In this document: piece after piece, positions 48,513 through 56,779 of the stretch
How the letters are laid out: every line of letters starts with the position of its first letter
How positions within the stretch are numbered: position 1 is the first letter of the stretch
Source: Sphingomonas quercus
GTDB taxonomy: Bacteria > Pseudomonadota > Alphaproteobacteria > Sphingomonadales > Sphingomonadaceae
Direction of reading: 5' to 3'
DNA: 64,000 nt
NCBI RefSeq assembly: GCF_018863195.1
Contig: NZ_JAHKRT010000007.1
Coordinates: 1 to 64,000, forward strand
Program-made: the position numbers and the translations under genes
Notes under the pieces: generated by a model
Database searches by the model: none
The model's input: the letters and a program-made list of their open reading frames with translations, nothing else
Told to the model about the DNA's origin: nothing

Positions 48513-48907
48513 GGCAGTCCTCCTCTGGCGCGATTGCAAGCAGCGCTTGATGGGCCTGCCTTGGCGGACACCCGCGATCCATTGCTCCAAGGTATGACTA
48601 TACCAAGGTGATAAGAGTTCTGGTTCGAGCCGGCCGACGTTTGCCGCGGTCGTCTGAAGCACCGGCCGACACGATGGTTTAATGGACCAGCCGCCGGCCC
48701 ACGTTTAAGTCGCGTTCGTCAGGCCGCACAGCCGCTACCCCCGACGAGACCGGATGCTGATTCCATGCATCTCATTTTGTTGATTGGCATGCTCAGCCTA
48801 GGCGCAAATTGTGCTTGGCCGGCCCGCTGGCTGCTGGCGGACGCCGACGGCGTCTGCCATTCGCGCTGGTGGAGGCGGGCTTGCCGTATCTAGCGAGGAG
48901 CAGGAGC
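48513..48907. other. 395-base divergent region between the soluble kinase and the Tat alpha/beta hydrolase
   Basis: No convincing gene. It contains the inverted element at 48587-48608 facing the kinase gene. The half nearer the hydrolase shows only GC-rich sequence and a good AGGAG ribosome site just before the hydrolase start. Confidence 0.4.
48587..48608. promoter_or_regulatory. inverted element CCAAGGTAT-GACT-ATACCAAGG, motif-related
   Basis: Imperfect palindrome with GGTAT/ATACC inner arms. It resembles TATACCATAGTATACC at 42551 and the ACCAA...GTAT core of the cluster motif. It lies 75 bases before the soluble kinase start on the minus strand. Confidence 0.35.
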
Positions 48908-49948
48908 ATGATACAGCCGAACGGGCGCGACACGATTGATAGCTCCAGGCGGGCGTTGGTGGCTGGTGGCGCCGCCAGCCTGTTCCTACCTTTTGCAGGC
49001 TCAGTTCTGGCGGCAGCGCCCGCTCAAGGCGAAGGCAATGATGCGCACCTCGGCAGCCTGCCGTTGCGGCAAATCGCTGCGGGGGATCTCGATTGTGGCT
49101 ATGCGGACCTTGGGCCTCGGCGCGGCCCGGTTGCGCTTCTACTCCACGGCTGGCCCTATGACATTCACAGCTTCGCCGAGGTGGCACCGCTGCTGGTGAC
49201 CGCCGGATACCGCGTGATCATCCCGTATTTGCGGGGCTACGGCACCACCCGCTTCCGCTCCGCTGATATCTTGCGCAATGGCCAGCAGGCCGCGCTGGCC
49301 GCGGACGTTGTCGCTTTGCTCGACGCTTTAGGCATTGGGGAGGCGGTCGTCGCAGGGTTCGACTGGGGCGCGCGCACCGCGAACATCCTCGCGGCGCTCT
49401 GGCCGGACCGGTGCCGCGCGCACGTCTCGGTGAGTGGCTATCTGATCGGTAGCCAAAAGGTGAACGCGCTGCCGCTTGCGCCGGAGGCTGAGCTGGCTTG
49501 GTGGTATCAATTCTACTTTGCGACGGAGCGCGGCCGCCTGGGCTATGACCGCAACCGCGTCACCTTCAATCGGCTGATCTGGCGGCTCGCTTCACCGCGT
49601 TGGGATTTTTCAGATGCGGTCTATCAGCGTACTGCCGCGGCCTTCGATAATCCTGATCACGTCGCGATCGTGATCGACAACTATCGTTGGCGGCTCGGCC
49701 TTGCCGCCGGCGAGGCGCGATACGACCGCCTCGAGCAGCGTCTCGCCGAGGCGCCGCCGATCGCGGTGCCTACGATCACGCTTGAGGGCGACGCCAACGG
49801 TGCGCCCCATCCTCCAGCGGCGGCTTATGCCGCCAAATTTACCGGGCGGTACGCTCATCGTGAAATCACCGGGGGCATTGGCCATAATCTCCCTCAGGAG
49901 GCGCCGCGCGCCTTCGCGGAGGCGATTGTGGACGTGACACGCCTTTGA
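48908..49948 (+). CDS. Tat-exported alpha/beta hydrolase with Asp nucleophile
   Basis: 346 residues from ATG 48908, preceded by GAGGAGCAGGAG. A twin-arginine leader (SSRRALVAGGAASLFLPFA) is followed by the hydrolase domain: HGWPYDIHSF oxyanion loop, nucleophile D152 in AGFDWGARTANI, and a C-terminal His in GGIGHNLPQEAP. The Asp nucleophile groups it with epoxide hydrolases and dehalogenases. It is the third exported enzyme of this type in the block, so the cluster may handle several epoxide or halide steps, or this one may have another role. Confidence 0.87.
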   Translation: MIQPNGRDTIDSSRRALVAGGAASLFLPFAGSVLAAAPAQGEGNDAHLGSLPLRQIAAGDLDCGYADLGPRRGPVALLLHGWPYDIHSFAEVAPLLVTAGYRVIIPYLRGYGTTRFRSADILRNGQQAALAADVVALLDALGIGEAVVAGFDWGARTANILAALWPDRCRAHVSVSGYLIGSQKVNALPLAPEAELAWWYQFYFATERGRLGYDRNRVTFNRLIWRLASPRWDFSDAVYQRTAAAFDNPDHVAIVIDNYRWRLGLAAGEARYDRLEQRLAEAPPIAVPTITLEGDANGAPHPPAAAYAAKFTGRYAHREITGGIGHNLPQEAPRAFAEAIVDVTRL

Positions 49949-50180
49949 TGCAGCGCCGCTGGCCGGCTCGGCGGCTTGTCGAACACGCGGAAGTCCGTGC
50001 TCCCGCCGGGTGGCAGGCCGTACAAGTGAGGTGCGGCTGCGCGTCCGTTCGCATGCTCGCGCAACTCATTCATCGTTGGCGCAGCCTTACCGCCGCACGC
50101 CAAGTCACTGCTTGGCACCCGATGCCGTTACGATCGGGTATCCTGGCAGCAGGCGCTGAGCCCTCCGTTTTGCCGCCGGC

Positions 50181-51764
50181 TCATGCCAGCGGGAGAGCGA
50201 ATTCCAAGACCGCGCCCTTGCTTTGATTACGCAACACGGAGATCCGCCCGTCATGGGCCTCAATGATCGACCGGCAAATCGAGAGCCCCATGCCCATACC
50301 GTCGGCCTTGGTTGAGAACAGCGGATTGAAGATGTGCTCTATATCTTGTGGCGCCACGCCTTTTCCGGTGTCCGACACTGTCACCACCAGCTCGCCTGTG
50401 TCCCGGGTCGCGGAGCCGATCGTGAGTTTTCGTGGAGGCGGCTCGTCGAGCATCGCGTCGATGGCATTGGTGCAGAGGTTCAGCACGACCTGCTGCAACT
50501 GCGTCCGATCGCCATATACCGTTGCCGCGCGGGCTCGCATCTCGTCCTCAACGATGACACCGTGGCGCTGAAGGTCGTCACGCAGCAGGGCGACCGTCTC
50601 GCGTACCAGGGCATTGAGATCCAGCAATGTCCGGATTCTCGCCCCTTTCTTGAAGTTCGCCCGGATGCTGTCGATTACCTCCGCCGCGCGATGCCCATCG
50701 GCAGCCACTTGCTTGATGTCCGCTTTGGCCTTTTCGAGATCGGGCGTATCTCGTTCAAGGCGACGGAGGCCTGCCTCGGCGCGGGTTATCATCGCGGAAA
50801 GCGGCTGTTTGACGTCATGCGAGATCATCGCCGCCACGGCGTCGCCGGTGACAAGACGTGCCTCCCGCTCGAGATATTGGGCCCGCACCGCTTGCATGAC
50901 CCGCGCATATAGCTTCGAGAATTCAAACAGCAGCACCACCAGAACCAGGGTGTTGGCTGCAAGGTTCATGAGGATGACTGTGTACCAACCAACGCTGAAG
51001 CGGGCGGGGGCCGGGTGAAAGCCGAGTGGCACGCCGGTGAGGTGGACAAGCGCCACAACCATCAGCCACAGGCCGAGAATGGTGTTCCGCCTGAACCAGA
51101 GCAAGGCGAGTGCCACGGCGTAGGAGCAAGCGATCGGGATGCCGGCGTACAGCGGCCATGTCATCGAGAACCGACGGGTGTCGTCAATCACGATCGGGAG
51201 CGCACCGCGATGGTGAATGCAAACGAAGGCCGCGAGGAGCACCAGTCCGGTGGTCACCAGCATGCTTACGGGCATCACAGTACGGGCCATTCGCTGAGCG
51301 AAGGGAGGCTGCTCGCTTCGGTCGGCGAGCGCAAATGCGGACAGGAAGAGCGCGAGTCCGCAATGACGCACTATGTACAGCCAGGGTGTGCTTTGCAGAT
51401 TACCCGCCAGGCTCCCGGATGAGAAAACATCCGGAAACGACAATGTGTAGGGTATCAGCATCAACGCGGCGAACAGATAGCCGTTCGCTACGATCAGCAT
51501 CGCACGCGTCCGCAGAATGGAGAATTGTGCGAACAGCAAGCACGCCGTGATGAGATCGTTTAGGAAAATCGCGGTCACGTAGAACGGGATGAACGGCTGG
51601 AGAGGGTAGAGTTGAAGGCCCGAAAGAGGTTTCGCACAGACGAATATGACGAGCAAAATCAAGGGTACGACGCGCGTTGCTAGTAAGACTTGCATGGGCG
51701 TCGGCGACGCCCGTGTGAGCGTCAGGAAATCATCGTTAGATCCAGAAGGGGAGCCTCTCTGCAT
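50181..51764 (-). CDS. membrane histidine kinase with MASE4-like sensor
   Basis: 527 residues from ATG 51764; the frame extends further with no Met. The first 285 residues contain about eight hydrophobic helices with the pattern of MASE-type integral sensor domains (LQPFIPFYVTAIFLNDLITA, PWLYIVRHCGLALFLSAFAL). The kinase part has AAMISHDVKQPLSAMITRAE with phosphoacceptor H316, an N box in VVLNLCTNAIDAML, and G boxes in VSDTGKGVAPQDIEHIF and GMGMGLSICRSIIEAH. It lies downstream of a receiver gene and the FixJ-type gene on the same strand, so it is the likely partner of one of them. Confidence 0.88.
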   Translation of the reverse strand: MQRGSPSGSNDDFLTLTRASPTPMQVLLATRVVPLILLVIFVCAKPLSGLQLYPLQPFIPFYVTAIFLNDLITACLLFAQFSILRTRAMLIVANGYLFAALMLIPYTLSFPDVFSSGSLAGNLQSTPWLYIVRHCGLALFLSAFALADRSEQPPFAQRMARTVMPVSMLVTTGLVLLAAFVCIHHRGALPIVIDDTRRFSMTWPLYAGIPIACSYAVALALLWFRRNTILGLWLMVVALVHLTGVPLGFHPAPARFSVGWYTVILMNLAANTLVLVVLLFEFSKLYARVMQAVRAQYLEREARLVTGDAVAAMISHDVKQPLSAMITRAEAGLRRLERDTPDLEKAKADIKQVAADGHRAAEVIDSIRANFKKGARIRTLLDLNALVRETVALLRDDLQRHGVIVEDEMRARAATVYGDRTQLQQVVLNLCTNAIDAMLDEPPPRKLTIGSATRDTGELVVTVSDTGKGVAPQDIEHIFNPLFSTKADGMGMGLSICRSIIEAHDGRISVLRNQSKGAVLEFALPLA

Positions 51765-51872
51765 CGCGGGGCTGTTCAAACTTGGCCAGGGCGGACGCAG
51801 GACAGGACGAATTTTTTCGGCTGAAAGGCCCAAACAGGCGTGCCATGCGATTGACTGTATCTCACGGTCATC

Positions 51873-52253
51873 TCAAGATCCTTGCCCACCGGAGGTCGCC
51901 CTCTCCAAACAGCGGATCAAAGCGCCGGCCTCGAAGGGCTTCCTAAGCAGGCAAACCGCGCCCATCGCCGCCACCCGTGCCTCAAGCCCCGGCTCCGCGC
52001 GCGCCGTAATCAAGATCACAGAAGCTCGATAGTCTTCGAATCGAAGCTTCTGTATCAAATCGACACCGCTCATTCCGGGCATATGAATATCAGTAATGAT
52101 GCAATCGAGAGATCGCGCGCCGTCAAATCCGAGGAACGCCTCCGCCGACGCGAAGCCATAGGCCTCATAGTCCAGCGAGCTGAGTAGTTCTAGGAGCGCG
52201 GCACGAAAAAGCCCATCATCGTCTATAACTGCTATAACCGCGTCTCGTGACAC
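51873..52253 (-). CDS. stand-alone response regulator receiver domain
   Basis: 126 residues, a single CheY-like domain. Acidic pocket D11/D12, phosphorylation site D55 in CIITDIHMPGMSG, T83 and K105 in LLRKPF. There is no output domain. It lies between the FixJ-type gene (86 bases upstream) and the membrane kinase gene (about 108 bases downstream), so the three probably form one unit; it may act as a phosphate sink or relay. Confidence 0.9.
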   Translation of the reverse strand: MSRDAVIAVIDDDGLFRAALLELLSSLDYEAYGFASAEAFLGFDGARSLDCIITDIHMPGMSGVDLIQKLRFEDYRASVILITARAEPGLEARVAAMGAVCLLRKPFEAGALIRCLERATSGGQGS

Positions 52254-52339
52254 CGAACTTCCTTAGGTTTGCGCGAATGCCCGTCAGTAGCCTGACCAGT
52301 GGCTCCGGCACTCGTTATCTATCGCGAGAAGCGACGCGG

Positions 52340-52993
52340 CTAGACCCACTTCGCCGCCGGTTCAACCGCCTGCCTTTGCCTTAGCTTGTCCGCCATTCTG
52401 ACAAGTTCGGGGAGCGTGCGCGCACCCATTTTGCGCATCGCCGCACCACGGTGGACCTTGACCGTGATCTCGCTGATGCCAAGATCGCCTGCCGCTTGCT
52501 TGTTCAGCTTGCCGGCAGTGACGAGTAGCATCACCTCCTTCTCACGCGGAGACAGGCGCGCGAACCTTGCCTCAAGTGCGCTTTCGCCCTCATCGAGCGC
52601 TCGCCGGCGTTGGTCCCGCTCGATTGCGGCCGCTACAGCGTCCAGCAGTTCCTGATCGCGGAAAGGCTTCGGCAGAAAGTCGAGCGCGCCATGCTTCATC
52701 GCTTTCACCGACATGGGTATATCTCCATAGCCGGTCATGACGATTACGGGCAGGCGCACGCCCAGCTCCCCGAGCGCAGCCTGGAATTCGATCCCGTCGG
52801 CATCGGGCAAGCGGACGTCGATCAGGATACAGCCCGGCGGATGGTCGCGCTCTGACTGAAGGAACTCGCTCGCCGAACCATAGGTCTTCGCGGTCAGCCC
52901 GACCGAATCGAACAGGCTCTCGAGCGCGCCGCGAATCGACGGATCATCGTCGATCACGTGAATGACCGATGTGTCATGGGGTTGAACGGCCAT
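52340..52993 (-). CDS. FixJ-type response regulator (receiver plus LuxR/GerE HTH)
   Basis: 217 residues. The receiver has D15-D17, phosphorylation site D59 in CILIDVRLPDADG, T87 in VIVMTGYGDIPMSVKAMKHG and K109 in FLPKPF. The DNA-binding domain is LSPREKEVMLLVTAGKLNKQ with the recognition helix region SEITVKVHRGAAMRKMG. The FixJ/TodT/NodW group binds partly palindromic AT-rich sites, so this is the best candidate to read the ACACCAAyGTAyAATT motif. A copy of the motif lies 59 bases before its own start, which suggests autoregulation. Confidence 0.92.
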   Translation of the reverse strand: MAVQPHDTSVIHVIDDDPSIRGALESLFDSVGLTAKTYGSASEFLQSERDHPPGCILIDVRLPDADGIEFQAALGELGVRLPVIVMTGYGDIPMSVKAMKHGALDFLPKPFRDQELLDAVAAAIERDQRRRALDEGESALEARFARLSPREKEVMLLVTAGKLNKQAAGDLGISEITVKVHRGAAMRKMGARTLPELVRMADKLRQRQAVEPAAKWV

Positions 52994-53051
52994 GCGCGGA
53001 TCCTGCTACCTCTTGGCGCAGCCTAGCACCTCAAGGCAATGCTTGTGGATG

Positions 53052-53067
53052 ACACCAACGTATAATT
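53052..53067 (+). promoter_or_regulatory. cluster motif copy 4 (ACACCAACGTATAATT)
   Basis: Best match to copy 1: GACACCAAyGTAyAATTG is shared over 17 bases with two transitions. It lies 59 bases before the FixJ-type gene but in the opposite reading direction, and marks the right edge of the accessory block. Confidence 0.55.
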
Positions 53068-53134
53068 GCCGTTTCCCGGGCGCCTGCTCGGCGGGCCGTC
53101 GATGAGCAGCGATCGACCGGCCGTAGCACCTCTG

Positions 53135-53722
53135 TCAGCGCAGGTGGGCGCTGCTTGACCTCCGGCGGAAACGGTTATTCCGTTGCCGCGAGTCCTCCCA
53201 CGCCTGCCGGCTTATGGCCCAGTCGACTTCGCGCCAGCCGCGTTGAACCATCCATGGCGTTCCGTCGCGCTCGGCGACGATATCGGCACCGAACCACCGG
53301 GCAAGCCTAGCCACCCGCTTGTTGCCGCTCGCCGTGTCACCGAGGATCGTTTCGAGGCGCAGTTCGGAGAAACCGAAGTCGGCTAGCGCCGCGGCGGCAT
53401 CGAGGGCAAGCGCGAAGCAGCCCCATTTCGCCGGGGCGAGCTCGATCCCGAGAACACCCGTGCCGTCCGCCCCCTTACGAATTCCGCCACAGCCGCATAG
53501 CGCTCCGGTTCGCCTGTCGAAAATACCGAGTTGGAAGTTCCTGCGCGGCATCTCGCCGCTCCACCGGGTGAAAAGATCAAAAAGATCGTTCGGCCGCCGA
53601 ACGTCGGACGCATCGAAATCATATAGTGCGAGGTAACGTGGATCCAGCTGATAGGCGAGGAACGCGGGTCGGTCTGCCTCAGTGAAATCACGCAAGAGGA
53701 TGCGGCGATCTTCTATGAGCAT
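53135..53722 (-). CDS. GNAT family N-acetyltransferase (RimJ/RimL-like)
   Basis: 195 residues. MLIEDRRILLRDFTEADRPA at the start, FQLGIFDRRTGALCGCGGIR, then GVLGIELAPAKWGCFALALDAA and ADFGFSELRLETILGDTASGNKRV are the order of motifs seen in RimJ/RimL-type acetyltransferases. The acetyl-CoA loop is less canonical than usual (no clear QxxGxG). Substrate unknown. Divergent from the MBL gene. Confidence 0.85.
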   Translation of the reverse strand: MLIEDRRILLRDFTEADRPAFLAYQLDPRYLALYDFDASDVRRPNDLFDLFTRWSGEMPRRNFQLGIFDRRTGALCGCGGIRKGADGTGVLGIELAPAKWGCFALALDAAAALADFGFSELRLETILGDTASGNKRVARLARWFGADIVAERDGTPWMVQRGWREVDWAISRQAWEDSRQRNNRFRRRSSSAHLR

Positions 53723-53876
53723 AAGGTCTTGCGAGCTGGCGCCCCGCTATCTGGTCCAGGAAGCGGACATATCGCAGGTTCAAACGCCCTTGGCGAGCGA
53801 CAGCTGACCAGTCGGGGCTGGCAATCGGTCTAGCCAGTTCCCAACTGGGGCATCCCTGGACGAGGCCCCCCGACGG

Positions 53877-54905
53877 ATGACTGCGCGCAATCGCTACTAT
53901 GACGGCCCGGTTTCGGATCATTTTGACGGCGTCCGCTTCTTCAATCCGAACCATCCTGACACCGACCGGTCGCTTCGTCAGTTGCTGCAATGGAAGTTCG
54001 GCGAGAAGCAGCAGAGATGGCCCCGGCTCGTCCCCGGGCGGCAGGTCAAGCCGGATGCCCGCGTCGAAGGGCTGCGGATCACCATGGTGGGCCATGCAAC
54101 GCTGTTGATCCAGGCGGACGGGCTCAACGTGCTCACCGACCCTGTATGGTCTGAGCGGGCAAGTCCGCTCAGCTTTGCCGGGCCGCAACGCGTGTCGCCG
54201 CCGGGCATTGCCTTTGGCGACCTGCCGCCGATCGACGCCGTCCTCCTTTCCCACAATCATTATGATCATCTGGATATGGCCACCCTGCGGCGTTTGCAGG
54301 CTGTCCACCAGCCGCTCATCGTCACACCGCTCGGCAACGACAAAATTGTGCGTGACGCAGTCCCCGATGCCCGGGTCGCCGCCGGAGACTGGGGCAGCTG
54401 CACGGGCCTCGAAGGCGGCGCCGAGGTTCACATCGTGCCCGCCTATCACTGGTCGGCGCGCGGCATTGGTGATCGGCGCATGGCCCTGTGGGGCGGCTTC
54501 ATGCTTCGTACGCCATCCGGGCAGGTCTATTTTGCTGGCGATACCGGCTATGGCGATGGCGCGATTTTCCGGTCGATGCGCGCATCCTATGGCCCGAGCG
54601 ATGTCGCGCTGCTGCCGATCGGCGCCTATGCGCCTCGCTGGTTCATGGCTACCCAGCACACCGACCCGGACGAAGCCGTTCGCATCATGCTGGACCTTGA
54701 GACGCGACAGGCCATTGGCATCCACTGGGGGGGCTTCCAACTGACGGACGAGGCGTGGGACGAGCCAGCCCTTCTTCTCAGCCGCGCGCTCAGCGAGAGA
54801 GGGATCGACGAAGCGCGGTTCCCTGCGGCCGTGCCTGGCGACGTGTTCGACAATAACCGGCGGATCATCCGCGGCTGGTTGTCGCGCGAGCGTCCACCCA
54901 ATTGA
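53877..54905 (+). CDS. MBL-fold metallo-hydrolase, NAPE-PLD / UlaG-like
   Basis: 342 residues. The metallo-beta-lactamase zinc motif is LLSHNHYDHLD, followed by further His/Asp ligands in YHWSAR and FAGDTGYGDG. The opening DHFDGVRFFNPN and the ending IHWGGFQLTDEAWDEP match the NAPE-PLD-like lipid hydrolase group. It may cleave a phosphodiester in a lipid. It lies 80 bases before the DUF1543 gene on the same strand. Confidence 0.88.
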   Translation: MTARNRYYDGPVSDHFDGVRFFNPNHPDTDRSLRQLLQWKFGEKQQRWPRLVPGRQVKPDARVEGLRITMVGHATLLIQADGLNVLTDPVWSERASPLSFAGPQRVSPPGIAFGDLPPIDAVLLSHNHYDHLDMATLRRLQAVHQPLIVTPLGNDKIVRDAVPDARVAAGDWGSCTGLEGGAEVHIVPAYHWSARGIGDRRMALWGGFMLRTPSGQVYFAGDTGYGDGAIFRSMRASYGPSDVALLPIGAYAPRWFMATQHTDPDEAVRIMLDLETRQAIGIHWGGFQLTDEAWDEPALLLSRALSERGIDEARFPAAVPGDVFDNNRRIIRGWLSRERPPN

Positions 54906-54985
54906 CGCCGTGGCCTGCGACGGGCACGCGAGCCGGGCGCGTCGCGGGCAACCGCCCGGGCGCGCGCCGGACGTCGGGGAGCCAT

Positions 54986-55555
54986 ATGGTCGAATCCAGA
55001 GATGACCGCGAGACGATGGCTGCCGGCGTCGCCGCCGGCAGCTGCAAGCTTTACATGTTCTATGTCGGCGGCAACGCTGGGCGATCCAATATCGAAGTCC
55101 ATGATGTCCAGTTCGTCGCCGTGGCGCGGGTCGAGGATGCGTACCCGGCGCTGCGGGAGGCATGGTTCGGCGATGCGGACAAGCTTCATCTCGATGGCTA
55201 CATGGCGATCGACTGGGCCGATGGATATGATGTGGAGCTTGCTGCCGCCCCGTGTGAAGGCGGACAGACTCTGTTCTTCGTCAATATGGGCGGGTACAGC
55301 CGCGATACGCTGGCGGAACTCCATGAATTCGGCTTGTTCGTGGCGGCAAGCGCCGACGAGGCCCGGTCCAGGGCGAAGCGGGCGCTGCTGATCGGCGCCG
55401 ATCTGCTCCACAAGGACAATCTCAAAGATGTCGACAATTGCCTGGCGTTGACCAGCGTCGGCGGCTTCCATCTGCGCCTGACCGCCAACCCCGGCGGCGT
55501 CCCGAGCCGGCCCGAATGGCAAGGCTATCGGCCGATCGGCATCGAAGCCGCCTAG
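54986..55555 (+). CDS. DUF1543 domain protein
   Basis: 189 residues from ATG 54986, preceded by GGGGAG; the frame is open to a TTG at 54902 but the extra part is not protein-like. The DUF1543 pattern is LYMFYVGGNAGRSNIEVHD followed by VQFVAV, and repeats partly in the second half (ADKLHLDGYMAIDWADGYDV). The domain binds nothing known. A strong hairpin follows the stop codon. Confidence 0.82.
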   Translation: MVESRDDRETMAAGVAAGSCKLYMFYVGGNAGRSNIEVHDVQFVAVARVEDAYPALREAWFGDADKLHLDGYMAIDWADGYDVELAAAPCEGGQTLFFVNMGGYSRDTLAELHEFGLFVAASADEARSRAKRALLIGADLLHKDNLKDVDNCLALTSVGGFHLRLTANPGGVPSRPEWQGYRPIGIEAA

Positions 55556-55598
55556 CCCGGCCTTCCGGTCGGGCGATGAAGCCCGTCATGCCCGGTGC

Positions 55599-55634
55599 GG
55601 AAGGCCGGCGGCTGTGATCAGCCGCCGGCCTTCC
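55599..55634. terminator. long perfect hairpin between convergent DUF1543 and PEP-CTERM genes
   Basis: Sixteen-base arms GGAAGGCCGGCGGCTG (55599-55614) and CAGCCGCCGGCCTTCC (55619-55634) with loop TGAT. A two-way terminator is the simplest reading. Confidence 0.8.
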
Positions 55635-55651
55635 TCACGCGTGGAGCGAGG

Positions 55652-56440
55652 TCAGGCGAGCTGGGCCAGGGCAGGGCGGCGCCGCATCGCCGCACCGATC
55701 AGGCCGAAGCCGCCGATGAACATCGCCCAGGTCGCAGGCTCCGGCACACCCGGGATCACGACCTGACCGGCGACGCCGAAGCGCAGGTTGTCGATCGCGA
55801 AGCCCGCCGGCTCACTCCCGACGAGCGTGAGCTGCACGCCGGCGATGCGAGCGAGGCCGTCGGTGGTCGCGAGGCCCAGGAATTCAATGCCTTCCTGGAG
55901 GTTCGCGACGGTGCCGAGGATATTGCCCTGACGGTCGAACGCGCGGATGCCGGTGCTGCCGACGGCGTTGAAGAAGCCGCCGTCAAAGCCCACCGCCAGC
56001 TGGTCGACGCTGAACAGCACGCTGATCGGGCCGTCGAATTGCGGCGAGCCCGACAACACCGGCGAGGTGGGATTCGAGCCGTCACTGGTGATGAATGTCG
56101 CCGGCGCATTGCCGTCCAGCGCCAGACCGGCGCTCGGATTGCCGGACAGGCAGGCCGACGCAGCCGCGCCCGGACAATCGACCCCCGGATTGGCGCTCAG
56201 CGACTGCCCGACGAACCAGCCGCCGAAGGTGACGTTTGGCGCACTCACCGGATCGCCGCCATATTGGGCTGGCGCATAGCTCGGATTCTCGGTCCCGCCG
56301 GCATATTCCGAGAAGGTGATGACGCCGGCGCTGGCGTTGAAATTGCCCGAAGAAACGCGCGTTATCTGCGCGCTGGCGGCGCCCGCGCCCATTGCGCCGG
56401 CGACGATTGCAATCGACGCCGCGAATAAGATCCGTCGCAT
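55652..56440 (-). CDS. exported PEP-CTERM (PEPxxWA) sorting-signal protein
   Basis: 262 residues from ATG 56440, with AGGAGGG 7 bases upstream. A signal peptide (MRRILFAASIAIVAGAMGAG) starts the protein and the sorting tail VPEPATWAMFIGGFGLIGAA ends it, followed by MRRR. The middle is low in charge and rich in Gly, Ser and Asn, with beta-rich segments such as FGGWFVGQSLSANPG, and one CPGAAASAC pair of cysteines. The tail should direct it to an exosortase-dependent surface route. The surface role is unknown. Confidence 0.9.
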   Translation of the reverse strand: MRRILFAASIAIVAGAMGAGAASAQITRVSSGNFNASAGVITFSEYAGGTENPSYAPAQYGGDPVSAPNVTFGGWFVGQSLSANPGVDCPGAAASACLSGNPSAGLALDGNAPATFITSDGSNPTSPVLSGSPQFDGPISVLFSVDQLAVGFDGGFFNAVGSTGIRAFDRQGNILGTVANLQEGIEFLGLATTDGLARIAGVQLTLVGSEPAGFAIDNLRFGVAGQVVIPGVPEPATWAMFIGGFGLIGAAMRRRPALAQLA

Positions 56441-56458
56441 GGAAATCCCTCCTCTCAT

Positions 56459-56779
56459 TTGAAAAACGAAAAGAGTCGGCAGAGCCCCGGCCCGACCATG
56501 TTTAACGTTAATCCTAAAAGGTAATGAGTCAAGCTTTATGCTCCCAAGAAGCCTGATGGTTCTGGTGCATTTGGCCTAAATACCTTGGGCTGATTATTCG
56601 TCGCATGAATATCGGCGTTCGTCGCAAAGTTAAGCGGTAGCCGGGTCATCGCGCGACGGTTGCCGGTGACGGCCCCGGGGGCCGCCGACCGACCGGCAAC
56701 GCCGCGGGAGCGCCGTTTCCAGGCCACGCGCTACCGTGGTACGGAGGGGGGTGAGCCACGTGTCCAATGGAACGCCGCC
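56459..56779. other. 321-base divergent region between PEP-CTERM and PAP2 genes
   Basis: No convincing gene. The left half is AT-rich for this genome (around 56505-56640, with TTTAACGTTAATCC and TTGATTATTCG-like stretches) and probably contains the PEP-CTERM promoter. The right half holds a purine-rich run GGAGGGGGGTGAG at about 56742 that does not sit at a good distance from any in-frame start. Confidence 0.4.

Noticed and set aside
42551-48608. Treating the weaker motif relatives as certain regulator sites
   Set aside because: They match only about 10-12 of 16 positions; listed at low confidence.
35615-53100. Classical integrative element at tRNA-Thr
   Set aside because: No integrase, no relaxase or transposase, and no repeat of the tRNA 3' end was found; kept only as a boundary hint.
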